64,000 bases of DNA from Acidimicrobiaceae bacterium (GTDB taxonomy: Bacteria; Actinomycetota; Acidimicrobiia; Acidimicrobiales; RAAP-2): assembly GCA_027449885.1 (NCBI GenBank), contig DAIDKS010000024.1, positions 51,099 through 115,098 on the forward strand, written 5' to 3'. Numbering within the stretch: position 1 is the first letter of the stretch; every line of letters starts with the position of its first letter. Made by a program: the position numbers and the translations under genes. Below, in pieces: positions 43,055-52,155 of this stretch. The notes below the pieces were generated by a model that worked only from the letters and a program-made list of their open reading frames with translations, ran no database searches and had not been told where the DNA came from.

Positions 43055-44345
43055 CAGAGTCCTCCACGTCTCTGAGGTCAGCGAACTTTTCAGCCATCGT
43101 AGGGTTTCCCCTGGTGAGCTTCTTGATCGTGAGGTCATCCGCCTTGTTGTTCGCCAGGCGCAAGTTGTTCTCCGAGCCGAGGAGCGCTTCCTTGGTCTTC
43201 TGCAGGTGATCGATTGTCTTGTCAATCTCTTCGATTGCTACCTTGAACTTCCTGGACGCCAGGTTGTAGTTCCGGGCGAAGCCACTTCTGAACTCGTCAA
43301 GCTCCGCTTCGAAGTTCGTGATATCGATATTCTGTTCTCGCACGCGCGCCAACTCTGTTTTGTACTGCAGAGTGTTCTGAGCCGCGTTCCGGAGAAGCGT
43401 GATCATTGGAATGAAAAACTGGGGCCGGACGACATACATTTTCGGATAGCGATGTGAGACGTCGACGATCCCCGAGTTGTAGAGCTCGTTGTCTGGTTCG
43501 AGGAGTGAAACCAGCACTGCGTACTCGCATCCCTTCTCGGTGCGGTCCTTGTCAAGCTCCTTGAAGAAGTCCTCATTCTTCTTCTTGGTCGCGGTCGTGT
43601 CTGACTCGTTCTTCATCTCGAACATCACAGATACGAACTCAGTTCCAGACTCGTCGAAGTCTCGGAAGATGTAGTCGCCCTTGCTTCCGCCCTTCGCGTC
43701 ATTGTCCTTATCGAAGTAGGCGCGTGGGAAGGCCGTGGCTCGAATCTTGTTGAACTCGATCTCACAGTGCTGCTCCAGGGTCTCGCCCACCATCTTGGTT
43801 GAGAGCTTCGCCTTCATGTCCTTGAGGCGCTCGATAGCATCGTCACGATCCTTGATTTGTGTTTCGTACTTCTCCTTCAGGGTGGCCTCGAGCAACTTCC
43901 TCTCTGACTCCTTGCTCTCCAGATCACGCTTGAGGTCATCGCGCTCCTTCTCGACCGTGCCCAGTGCTTCCTTCAATGCGAGCTTCTTGGCCACATCGGT
44001 GGCCTTGAGCTCCTCCTGCAGGCGGGCGATCTCCGTGTTCTTCCTGGCAATTTCGTCTTTGAGTTCACCTGACACCGTCGCTTCGACGAGTTCAGCATTA
44101 GACTTGAGTTCCGACTTAAGTCGCTCAATCTCAGCGTCCTTCTTGGCAGCCTTCTTCTCAAGCTCACCGGCGAGCTTCGACTCGGCGAGTTCGACAGCTG
44201 TGAGCTTCTCTTGCTCGGCGATCTCGAGTCGCTCGTGCAATGCCTTATCAAAAGCCTCGTCACGTACCTGATTCAGGATCTCTGCATATCCGGACTCATC
44301 GATATTGAATGTCTTACCGCAATGGGGACATTTGATTTCATGCAT
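43047..44345 (-). CDS. DUF2130 protein, predicted PD-(D/E)XK nuclease with coiled coil
   Basis: 432 aa. The N-terminus has a CPHC half-zinc-ribbon ([14 protein letters not shown]), then about 180 residues of charged coiled coil. The DUF2130 core reads [17 protein letters not shown], then GDYIFRDF with Asp224 and VMFEMKNES with Glu243 and Lys245, which together look like a PD-(D/E)XK active site. A C-terminal helical part follows ([16 protein letters not shown]). GGAGGAA at 44358-44352 precedes the ATG at 44345, deciding against the ATG at 44360. It follows the OLD gene by 27 nt. DUF2130 has no established function. Confidence 0.72.
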   Translation of the reverse strand: MHEIKCPHCGKTFNIDESGYAEILNQVRDEAFDKALHERLEIAEQEKLTAVELAESKLAGELEKKAAKKDAEIERLKSELKSNAELVEATVSGELKDEIARKNTEIARLQEELKATDVAKKLALKEALGTVEKERDDLKRDLESKESERKLLEATLKEKYETQIKDRDDAIERLKDMKAKLSTKMVGETLEQHCEIEFNKIRATAFPRAYFDKDNDAKGGSKGDYIFRDFDESGTEFVSVMFEMKNESDTTATKKKNEDFFKELDKDRTEKGCEYAVLVSLLEPDNELYNSGIVDVSHRYPKMYVVRPQFFIPMITLLRNAAQNTLQYKTELARVREQNIDITNFEAELDEFRSGFARNYNLASRKFKVAIEEIDKTIDHLQKTKEALLGSENNLRLANNKADDLTIKKLTRGNPTMAEKFADLRDVEDSDA

Positions 44346-44372
44346 ACGATGTTCCTCCATTCAAGTTGATAG

Positions 44373-46070
44373 TCATCCTTCTCCCGCTAAGGTTGCAAGA
44401 TTGACGATCTCCTGCCTCAATTGGTCGAGGTGGGTTACATCTACTGCTCCGGTTTCGAGATGGTACAGAATGTATTGAGGCTTTCGACTGGACTCATTCC
44501 TAGGAAGGGGTGTGATCCCCAGTTCCGACTCGAGGTCGCTCGACAGACGGGTGATTCGCTTTGTGAACGATGACTTTGCATTGGAAATGGCGGCAGTAAC
44601 TTCGGTGTCACAGTACTTACCGTTGTCGCCGTCGTAGAGAACCGAGTGATCGATACCGAATGCGCCGAGAATTGCGACGAAGCGATGGATGTTGTACTTC
44701 CCCATACAGTCGACAACGGCAAGTCCTCGAATCGGTGGGTCGAGCAACCCTCTCGTAGTCAAGTAGCTGTAGAGCGCTGACTCGCTTGGACCTTCTACCA
44801 AAATCACACGCTGACTGAAGAATGCTACTGTCCGCGTCGCCTGCATCCAGAGTTCGGTCTTGAGCGATGCCATCATCGCTTCTTTGTTTACATCAGCCTC
44901 CGTCGTGCCTATCGGCCTGATCGTGTCGTCGGCAACGAGTGCATCTTCGAATATCGTGGCGAGATCTGTGCTTGAGAGTTGATACGAGGTCGAGATGCCT
45001 GCATCACGCCTGAGCCTGATCAGCCGCGTCAGATCGTCCATTGACCGACTCACAAACCGCGAACTGTGAGTGGTCAGTAGTACTTGGGTGGAACCATCTT
45101 GTACGAGTTTGAGGAGGCTGTCGTGGAGTACCTCCTCTTGAGAAGGATGAAGGAACGCCTCGGGTTCTTCAAACAGAATCCAAGTGAGGTGGGGTGCGAA
45201 CTCCTTCTTCTCACCGGACGACGCTTTGGGAGGGTTGGCGTGCTTAGCTGCAAGCTTGATGAGCGTGTAGATGAGGTGGCGTTGAAATCCCGCGCCAAAA
45301 CGTGCCTGATCGATTTCGCCGCCATGAGTTTGATCTGTCAATTGCGGCTTGATGAGCGTCTTGAGAATCTCCTCAGGCTGAATGTTCTCTACGACCAGTG
45401 AGAACGAAGCGTCCCAACTTGTGATCTCGTCCGTTACTTCCTTTTCGAGAGACTCGAGAGATTGACCGTCTGCGCTTGTCTGGGTCTTGATGGATCCTTC
45501 GAAGGCGCCAAACGCTTGCGTCAACTCCCTATAAGCCGTGCTGTCGGCAACAACTTTATTCAGTACCTCTGCCACAAGTTCTCGAAGTGCCGAAGGCCCT
45601 GAGAGTTTGGTACTGTCATCAATCTTACTGACGGCCGGTATGTAGACGATGTGTCCCACTTTTCCGGTGCCGACATTTTTCGCACCGTAGAATGGAGTTT
45701 CAGAGAGGAGTCCGTTCTCATAGGCGTAATAGCCACCACGGGCTTTTCCATCAGCACCGGTTGACGGGCTGACGTAATTCCTCACCCTGAGTGTGTCCTC
45801 TGAACTCTTGTATTCGTCCTTGAGTTGAGCGAGTTCCTCCTTAGTCGGTTTGAATTCAACCTCAACCCACGAATCATTGTCTTTCCCAACGACCTTAGGC
45901 GTGTCGCGATTGGAGTCCCATTTGAGATCCCCATAGAACATGCGGATCGCGTCGATCACATTGCTCTTGCCAGAATTGTTTGCTCCAGCCATGATCGAAA
46001 GCGACTCGAGGCGAAGAGTCATGTCGTGAATACTGCGAAAGTTATGGATCTTGACCTCAATGGCACGCAT
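44373..46070 (-). CDS. OLD-family ATPase/TOPRIM endonuclease
   Basis: 565 aa. N-terminal ABC-type ATPase: Walker A AGANNSGKSN (28-37), signature-like RFGAGFQRHLIY, Walker B LTWILFEEPEAFLHP and H-loop LLTTHSS. C-terminal TOPRIM domain: VILVEGPSESALY with the acidic residue and LYDGDNG with the DxD-type metal site. OLD proteins are nucleases of phage-exclusion systems; GajA of Gabija is one. The ATG at 46070 shares a base with the hsdR stop (TGATG), so synthesis is coupled to the restriction subunit. Confidence 0.85.
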   Translation of the reverse strand: MRAIEVKIHNFRSIHDMTLRLESLSIMAGANNSGKSNVIDAIRMFYGDLKWDSNRDTPKVVGKDNDSWVEVEFKPTKEELAQLKDEYKSSEDTLRVRNYVSPSTGADGKARGGYYAYENGLLSETPFYGAKNVGTGKVGHIVYIPAVSKIDDSTKLSGPSALRELVAEVLNKVVADSTAYRELTQAFGAFEGSIKTQTSADGQSLESLEKEVTDEITSWDASFSLVVENIQPEEILKTLIKPQLTDQTHGGEIDQARFGAGFQRHLIYTLIKLAAKHANPPKASSGEKKEFAPHLTWILFEEPEAFLHPSQEEVLHDSLLKLVQDGSTQVLLTTHSSRFVSRSMDDLTRLIRLRRDAGISTSYQLSSTDLATIFEDALVADDTIRPIGTTEADVNKEAMMASLKTELWMQATRTVAFFSQRVILVEGPSESALYSYLTTRGLLDPPIRGLAVVDCMGKYNIHRFVAILGAFGIDHSVLYDGDNGKYCDTEVTAAISNAKSSFTKRITRLSSDLESELGITPLPRNESSRKPQYILYHLETGAVDVTHLDQLRQEIVNLATLAGEG

Positions 46071-49000
46071 CAGTGATCTCCACTCCCTTCGACTACGAAG
46101 AGCTCCGCTTGCTGAAGCACCAGCTCAACAGCCCGCTCTTCAAGATCAGGTGGATAGTCATACTTGGCGAGCAACCTGCGCACTTTGGCTCGCATCTCGG
46201 CTTTGACAGACGCCTTGTAGTTCCAGTCAATCGTGAGACTGTTCTGGATCTGACCCACGAGTTCCACGGCGATCTTCTTCAGAACATCGTCGCCCATCGT
46301 GAGGACAGCAGCCTCGTTCTGAACGATGGCATCGTAGAACGCTGCCTCTGACACGGAAAGACCGAGAGTTTGGTGACGAGACTCTTGTTCGCGTATCTCT
46401 TTCGCGAGCTTGACGAGCTCGGAGATGATCTCAGCAGTTGTTAGAGCTCGGTTCGTGTAGCGGTTGATCGCCTCGTCAAGTTGCTCCGAGAACTTCCTCG
46501 CCTGGACGATGTTGGTTCGGCGGATGGTCCGAATCTGATCGTTGATAAGTCGCTGGAGGAGTCCGGCTTGAAGGTTCGGCCGATCCTTGGTTGCAAGCGA
46601 GTCGAGGAATTCGTCGCTCAGGATGGAGAGATCGGGCTTCTCGATACCCGCCAGCTTGTAGATATCGACAACCTCATCCGCGCCAACGGCTTCGTTGACC
46701 AATTGGCCGATTGCAGTGTCAATCTCGACCGCCCCGCTACCTGCACGGCCAGAGTCGGGATTCTGGATCTTGAGAATCGCCGCCCGCACGTCGGCGAACA
46801 TGCGTACATCGCTTCTGATTGCGGTGGCTTCGTCGCGGGCGCCACACAAGGCGAACGCTTTCGTTAGAGCCAACACCTGGTCAAGGAAGCGAGCCATACG
46901 GTCCGGGTCGGCCATGACGAAGTCGAGAACAGCTGCATGCTGTGCCAGACGCTCGGCTGCGGCGAGTTCCGGCGAAGAGTTGAACTCGCAGCCATGGAGG
47001 ATGCCTTGCACGACGTCGTGCTTCTCGAGCATCGCCGCAACTACCTCCTCGATAGGCACTCCTGCCTGGTCGCGGTCGGACGGCGAGTAGTCAGCCAGGG
47101 CCTGGCGAAGGTTGGTGGCGATTCCGATGTAGTCGACTATCAGTCCGCCTGGCTTGTCGCGAAACGTACGGTTGACGCGCGCAATCGCTTGCATCAGACC
47201 CGCACCCTGCATGGGCTTGTCGACATACATCGTGTGTAACGACGGTGAGTCGAAGCCGGTCAGCCACATATCACGAACGATGACGATCTCCAGCGGATCT
47301 TCGGGGTTCTTGGCGCGGTTCTTTAGATCAGTGCGTGTTTGCTTGTCGTAGAGATGCTTCTGGAAGGACTGGGGATCGTCGGCCGAACCGGTCATGACGA
47401 CCTTGATGCGGCCAGTCTTTGGATCATCGCTGTGCCAGTCGGGGCGGAGGGCAACGATTTTCTCGTAGAGCTCGACGGCGATCCGTCGGCTCATGGTGAC
47501 GATCATTGCTTTGCCAAAGAGCTCGGCCCTGCGCTTCTCCCAGTGATCGACAATGTCGGCAGCGATGATGTCGAGGCGATCATTCGCTCCCACAATTGCT
47601 TCAACCCGAGACCACTTCGACTTGGACCTGCGAGCTTCTGACTCATCAACTTCCGCCGTTGCGGCATCAACCAACTGGTCGATCAGCTCATGCGCAGAAT
47701 CGTCGATACTCACCTTGGCTAGGCGAGACTCGTAGAAGATCTTGACCGTTGCGCCATCTTCGACGGCGCGCGTCAGGTCGTAGACGTCAATGTAGTCGCC
47801 GAACACAGCGCGCGTGGACCGATCGCCATACTCGATTGGCGTGCCCGTGAAGCCGAGATACGTCGCATTCGGCAAGGCGTCGCGCAGGTGCTTGGCAAGT
47901 CCCGAGCGAAGAGTCCCTTCAGAAGTCAAGGTCTCCGTGAAGCCGTACTGTGATCGATGCGCTTCATCTGCGACCACGACGACGTTGCTGCGGTCAGTTA
48001 GGACTGGGTTGGTGTCACCACCCACCTCGGGAGCGAACTTCTGCAGAGTGGTGAAAACGATGCCCCCGGAGGCTCGTTTCAGAAGACTTCTGAGGTTCCC
48101 TCGGGATTCCGCTCGAACTGGCGGCTCAGGAAGAATTGTGGCGGGAGCGAAGACCTCAGTGAAGAGTTGGTCGTCAAGGTCGTTACGGTCGGTGATGAAG
48201 ACAAGGGTGGGGTTGTTCATCCGAGCATCGCGCATGAGCTTCGCGGCGTAGAACACCATCTCGAAGCTCTTGCCTGATCCTTGGGTGTGCCAGACGACAC
48301 CACCTCGTCGATCGCCCTGTGGCCCAGAGGCGGCAACCGTGGACTCGACAGCAGCGTTGACTGCCCAATACTGGTGATACTTGGCGACACGCTTCACGAG
48401 TCCGTTGTTGCCCTCATCACTGAAGACAACGAAGTTCTGAAGGAGGTCGAGGAATCGGCGCTGCTCAAAGACACCCCTAACCAGGACTTCGAGTGCAGGT
48501 CGATTCGTGACCACTTCTCTGCCATCCACAGTCTTCCAAGGTGCGTAGTGTTCAAACTGGCCGGAGAAGCTGCTCATCGCCGCACTCGTGCCGTCGCTTA
48601 TCACGGTCACAACATTCGACGTGAAGATGGACGGGATGTCTTTTCGGTAGGTCTGAATCTGATTGAAGGCGTGGCGAAGAGTGGCGTTCTCATCGGCGAG
48701 ATTCTTCAGTTCGAAGAGGGCTACCGGTATCCCGTTGAGAAAGAGGACTATATCCGGTCGCCGGTTTCGACCCTCGTCCACCGTGAACTGATTCACGGCG
48801 AGCCAGTCGTTGTTCTCTGGGTTGTCGTAATCGACAACTTGGATGAGTTCGGTGCGGACCTGACCAGATGAGTCGCGCATCTCTGCAGGAACGCCGTCAC
48901 GAAGCAATCCATGAACACGCATGTTCTCAGCAACAGCGCTCTGCGACTCGGCTCGCTGTAGTCGCTTGACTGCTTCTTCTACTGAAGCGGTGTTGGCGGA

Positions 49001-49180
49001 AGGATTGATCCGTGCTAACGCCTCACGGAGTCTGCCGTAGAGATAGACGGTGTCGTAGGAACGTCGTTCGGGTCGTTCACCGTCAGCGGCGATATCAGGT
49101 CCAAATGCCGTCGCGAAGCCAAGTTCACGCAAGTACTCAAGTGCTGCTGTCTCGACGGTTGACTCGTTCAAGATCGTCAT
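46070..49180 (-). CDS. hsdR: Type I restriction enzyme R subunit
   Basis: 1036 aa motor-endonuclease subunit. The PD-(D/E)XK nuclease lies at about 141-160 (RPDIVLFLNGIPVALFELKN). The helicase core has HTQGSGKSFEMVF (Walker A), VVADEAHRSQYG (DEAD/H), GFTGTPIEYGDRST and later RVNRTFRDKPGGLIVDYIG. The C-terminal region binds the MTase core. It cleaves DNA lacking HsdMS methylation. Starts at ATG 49180 overlapping the hsdS stop (ATGA) and ends coupled to the OLD gene. Confidence 0.93.
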   Translation of the reverse strand: MTILNESTVETAALEYLRELGFATAFGPDIAADGERPERRSYDTVYLYGRLREALARINPSANTASVEEAVKRLQRAESQSAVAENMRVHGLLRDGVPAEMRDSSGQVRTELIQVVDYDNPENNDWLAVNQFTVDEGRNRRPDIVLFLNGIPVALFELKNLADENATLRHAFNQIQTYRKDIPSIFTSNVVTVISDGTSAAMSSFSGQFEHYAPWKTVDGREVVTNRPALEVLVRGVFEQRRFLDLLQNFVVFSDEGNNGLVKRVAKYHQYWAVNAAVESTVAASGPQGDRRGGVVWHTQGSGKSFEMVFYAAKLMRDARMNNPTLVFITDRNDLDDQLFTEVFAPATILPEPPVRAESRGNLRSLLKRASGGIVFTTLQKFAPEVGGDTNPVLTDRSNVVVVADEAHRSQYGFTETLTSEGTLRSGLAKHLRDALPNATYLGFTGTPIEYGDRSTRAVFGDYIDVYDLTRAVEDGATVKIFYESRLAKVSIDDSAHELIDQLVDAATAEVDESEARRSKSKWSRVEAIVGANDRLDIIAADIVDHWEKRRAELFGKAMIVTMSRRIAVELYEKIVALRPDWHSDDPKTGRIKVVMTGSADDPQSFQKHLYDKQTRTDLKNRAKNPEDPLEIVIVRDMWLTGFDSPSLHTMYVDKPMQGAGLMQAIARVNRTFRDKPGGLIVDYIGIATNLRQALADYSPSDRDQAGVPIEEVVAAMLEKHDVVQGILHGCEFNSSPELAAAERLAQHAAVLDFVMADPDRMARFLDQVLALTKAFALCGARDEATAIRSDVRMFADVRAAILKIQNPDSGRAGSGAVEIDTAIGQLVNEAVGADEVVDIYKLAGIEKPDLSILSDEFLDSLATKDRPNLQAGLLQRLINDQIRTIRRTNIVQARKFSEQLDEAINRYTNRALTTAEIISELVKLAKEIREQESRHQTLGLSVSEAAFYDAIVQNEAAVLTMGDDVLKKIAVELVGQIQNSLTIDWNYKASVKAEMRAKVRRLLAKYDYPPDLEERAVELVLQQAELFVVEGSGDH

Positions 49181-50316
49181 GAGTTGACCTCCTGAACCGC
49201 CTCAAGAGCATCGGGCACTCGGATACGGCCGGAAAGAAGTTCTGGGAGGAGCGTGTCGCGCAGGTATTCCAGGTGGCGATTCTCGTCAAACTTGCTACGC
49301 AGTACCGAGAAAAGCGCAGAGAGAGAAGATTCGAGTCGAGTCTGCTCGTGCTCAGTTGGAAGCTCAATCTCAAACGATCGCAGATTGCCCATGCTGACCT
49401 TGGCTTGCACAGCGCCCGTGACAAGTGGCCGAATGTCAGAACGGTCCAGAGCTAGATAGAGAAGTTCGTTAGTGATGCCGTGGCCTGTCAATGGATGAGC
49501 GTGATTGTTTATCCACGACTTACCCCAGATGTACTGGAGCACAGGTCCTCCATCGGCTCTTACGACACTTCCATCTTCCCCGACGAGAACGAGAATCTCA
49601 TCGAACAAGTAGTCATCCACGTAGCCGAAGATTCCCGTTGCGCCGTAGTAGGGGATGGAGCCTCGGCGAGAGTCACGTTCCCTCGAGGACAATGGCACGC
49701 GGCGACGGTTGTGGAAGACGGATACCTCTGCCACTGCAACTTGACGCTTCCCTGACGCAAGTGCACCTTCAAACAATGCGCGGCCCAACTCGAGAAGTTT
49801 CGTAGTTATCTGTCGATTCGACTCAATCTTTTCATCAAGTGCACCGAGCGTGTCAGCGATAGCACATTGCTCTTCGACCGACGGTAGATCGATCAAGAAG
49901 GATGCAAAAGCGTCGTGCTGAACGCGTTGACGTCCAGAACTCCCATTCATGGTCGCGATCGCACGCTCACGAACTTCCGGTGATGTGACGAGGTAGTAGG
50001 CAAAGCGTGAATCAGAGAGTCCTTTGCGTCCACGGATCACGATGAACTCAGTCGACCCGAAAGCTGGTCCTGGTTCTCCCTGCGCAGCACGGTAGATCGC
50101 GGTCTTGCCGTTCTCAAGCGAAGGTGTGATTCGAGCCATTAACACATCACCATCAAGGAACTTGGCTCCACCCGCGTAAGGCTTGAGGGACACTGCACGA
50201 ACGTCACGAGTAAATGGCTGCAGGGCTCCCATGTCAACAAACGGCGCAAGCGTGTTCCTGGGAAGGGAGACGGTGGGATTGAGTAAGAATGCGGCATCCA
50301 GAGTCATCGTGGTCAC
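49177..50316 (-). CDS. hsdS: Type I restriction enzyme S (specificity) subunit
   Basis: 379 aa DNA-recognition subunit with two target-recognition domains. The first half has LKPYAGGAKFLDGDVLMARITPSLENGK, SSGRQRVQHDAFASFLIDLPSVEEQCAIADTL and the conserved helix LGALDEKIESNRQITTKLLELGR; the second repeats the layout with NLRSFEIELPTEHEQTRLES. The total is slightly short for HsdS. The GTG at 50316 overlaps the hsdM stop. The target sequence cannot be inferred. Confidence 0.88.
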   Translation of the reverse strand: MTTMTLDAAFLLNPTVSLPRNTLAPFVDMGALQPFTRDVRAVSLKPYAGGAKFLDGDVLMARITPSLENGKTAIYRAAQGEPGPAFGSTEFIVIRGRKGLSDSRFAYYLVTSPEVRERAIATMNGSSGRQRVQHDAFASFLIDLPSVEEQCAIADTLGALDEKIESNRQITTKLLELGRALFEGALASGKRQVAVAEVSVFHNRRRVPLSSRERDSRRGSIPYYGATGIFGYVDDYLFDEILVLVGEDGSVVRADGGPVLQYIWGKSWINNHAHPLTGHGITNELLYLALDRSDIRPLVTGAVQAKVSMGNLRSFEIELPTEHEQTRLESSLSALFSVLRSKFDENRHLEYLRDTLLPELLSGRIRVPDALEAVQEVNS

Positions 50317-51896
50317 GTCCGAAGCCCTCCGAGCCGGTGGCGCACTTCCTCTTCCAGCTCTCGCCCACGATCAAACTCGGCAAAGAGCTCAGTGGTCAAG
50401 CGATTGAGTTTCTGGCCAATTGGCTCATCGTCGACCTCCGCTTCCTCGCTACCCACATATCGCCCAGGGGTAAGAACAAAGTCGTGCTTAGAGATCTCAT
50501 CTAGGGTCGCCGCCTTTGCAAAGCCAGGGACGTCTTCGTAATTACCATCGCGATTGCGCCAGTCGTGATAGGTCCCGGCGATCTTCGCGATGTCATCGTC
50601 CGTGAGAACTCGCAGACGACGTGTCTCCATCGATCCCATCGTCCGAGCATCTATGAACAAGACTTCACCTTGGCGCTTGCGGTGTCCGTTGCCGTGTCGA
50701 TCTCTTGATACAAACCAAAGACTGACTGGGATCCCGGTGTTGAAGAAGAGTCGGTCGGGCATGGCGACGATGCAGTCAACCAGATCGGCCTCGACGAGCC
50801 TCCGACGAATGTCGCCCTCACCGCTCGACTTGGAGCTGAGTGACCCGTTGGCCAAGACAAATCCGGCGGTGCCCCTCGGGCTGAGGTGGTAGATGAAGTG
50901 TTGTACCCATGCAAAGTTCGCGTTTCCCTCGGGAGGCACGCCATACTTCCACCTTGGATCGTCGGCCAGTTTGGGACTCCACCAGTTGCTGACATTGAAC
51001 GGCGGGTTAGCGATGACGAAGTCGGCTCGTAGGTCCTGATGGAGATCGTGGGTAAACGAGTCGTCGGAGTGATCACCAAGGTCAGCTTCGATGCCTCGAA
51101 GAGCCAAATTCATCTTGGCGAGTTTCCAAGTGGTGTCAGTGAACTCCTGTCCAAAGACGGAGATATCAGACCGCTTGCCTCCGTGCGCTCTCACAAACTC
51201 GGCGGACTGTACGAACATGCCACCAGAACCGCACGCGGGATCGAAGACTCGTCCGTGGTAGGGCTCGAGCATTTCGACAAGCGTCTTGACGACAGATCGA
51301 GGGGTATAGAACGCTCCTGCATCCTTTCCGGTTTCCTTGCCTGCGAACTGGCCTAGGAAGTACTCATACACGCGACCCAGAACATCGTCGGAGCCGTGGT
51401 CGTCTGACTCAGTGAAGCCAATGGATCCGATGAGGTCGACAAGCTGCCCGAGCCGACCTTTGTCAAGCCCCTCTCGTCCGTAGTTGCGGGGAAGCACGCC
51501 ACGGACAGACGGATTCTCCTTCTCTATGAGATCCATGGCACTATCAATGTCTTGACCGATGCTGGGCAGCTTGGCTCGATCTTGAATGGACTGCCAGCGA
51601 GCGCTCGCGGGAACCCAGAAGACGTTGTGGCTCGTGTACTCGTCTCGATCCTCAAGAAATTTGGCACGACGCTCAGGGTTGGGAATGTAGTCGGGAGACT
51701 CGGTGTTGGAGAGCGCCGCCTTAATTGTGGCGTAGCGCTCTTCGAAGCGGTCAGAGATGTACTTGAGGAATACAAGTCCGAGCACTACGTGCTTGTACTC
51801 ACTGGGCTCTTGGTTTCCACGCAACGCATCGGCAGCGTCCCAGAGACGTTGTTCAAGCGTCTTCGTTTGCTGCTTCTTGGATGCGGTTCGTGCCAC
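50313..51896 (-). CDS. hsdM: Type I restriction enzyme M (N6-adenine methyltransferase) subunit
   Basis: 527 aa. It has an N-terminal HsdM helical domain (TLEQRLWDAADALRGNQEPS), SAM motif I FDPACGSGGMF (about 217-227), the m6A catalytic motif NPPFN (297-301) and a C-terminal helical tail. It forms the M2S methylase with HsdS and the restriction complex with HsdR. The ATG at 51896 has AAGGGAGAG just upstream. First gene of the defence operon, transcribed from the promoter at 52086-52058. Confidence 0.94.
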   Translation of the reverse strand: MARTASKKQQTKTLEQRLWDAADALRGNQEPSEYKHVVLGLVFLKYISDRFEERYATIKAALSNTESPDYIPNPERRAKFLEDRDEYTSHNVFWVPASARWQSIQDRAKLPSIGQDIDSAMDLIEKENPSVRGVLPRNYGREGLDKGRLGQLVDLIGSIGFTESDDHGSDDVLGRVYEYFLGQFAGKETGKDAGAFYTPRSVVKTLVEMLEPYHGRVFDPACGSGGMFVQSAEFVRAHGGKRSDISVFGQEFTDTTWKLAKMNLALRGIEADLGDHSDDSFTHDLHQDLRADFVIANPPFNVSNWWSPKLADDPRWKYGVPPEGNANFAWVQHFIYHLSPRGTAGFVLANGSLSSKSSGEGDIRRRLVEADLVDCIVAMPDRLFFNTGIPVSLWFVSRDRHGNGHRKRQGEVLFIDARTMGSMETRRLRVLTDDDIAKIAGTYHDWRNRDGNYEDVPGFAKAATLDEISKHDFVLTPGRYVGSEEAEVDDEPIGQKLNRLTTELFAEFDRGRELEEEVRHRLGGLRT

Positions 51897-52057
51897 GCCA
51901 TCTCTCCCTTCTCGTTCTGAAATTGAGATTGTTCCTTCAAAGGTACCGAGGAGATGTAAGGCGAGTTGGGCCTTGCTTCAAGACAAATCCAATGGAATCA
52001 GCGTCAAGGATGAACCGTGCGCTAAATCGGAGATGCAACTCGGCACTTCTAACATTC

Positions 52058-52086
52058 ATTATACCTGGTCACGGTTCTTTTCACAA
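52058..52086 (-). promoter_or_regulatory. Promoter of the hsdMSR-OLD-DUF2130-HEPN-helicase operon
   Basis: On the minus strand TTGTGA (52086-52081), exactly 17 nt, TATAAT (52063-52058). It lies about 160 nt upstream of the hsdM ATG and downstream of the 258-aa gene. It is a near-consensus sigma70 promoter, unlike the leaderless TANNNT boxes of the core genes. The long leader leaves room for control. Confidence 0.7.
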
Positions 52087-52155
52087 CAGACGGATTGTTC
52101 CACGACCACACTTCTCACTCCGTGTCGACTCAGACATCGAGAGAGCGACTGCCAG

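Noticed and set aside
40192..46070. Calling OLD plus helicase a standard Gabija system
   Set aside because: The genes are not adjacent, the helicase is longer than GajB and differs in motif IV, and the OLD gene is fused by translation to hsdR rather than to the helicase.
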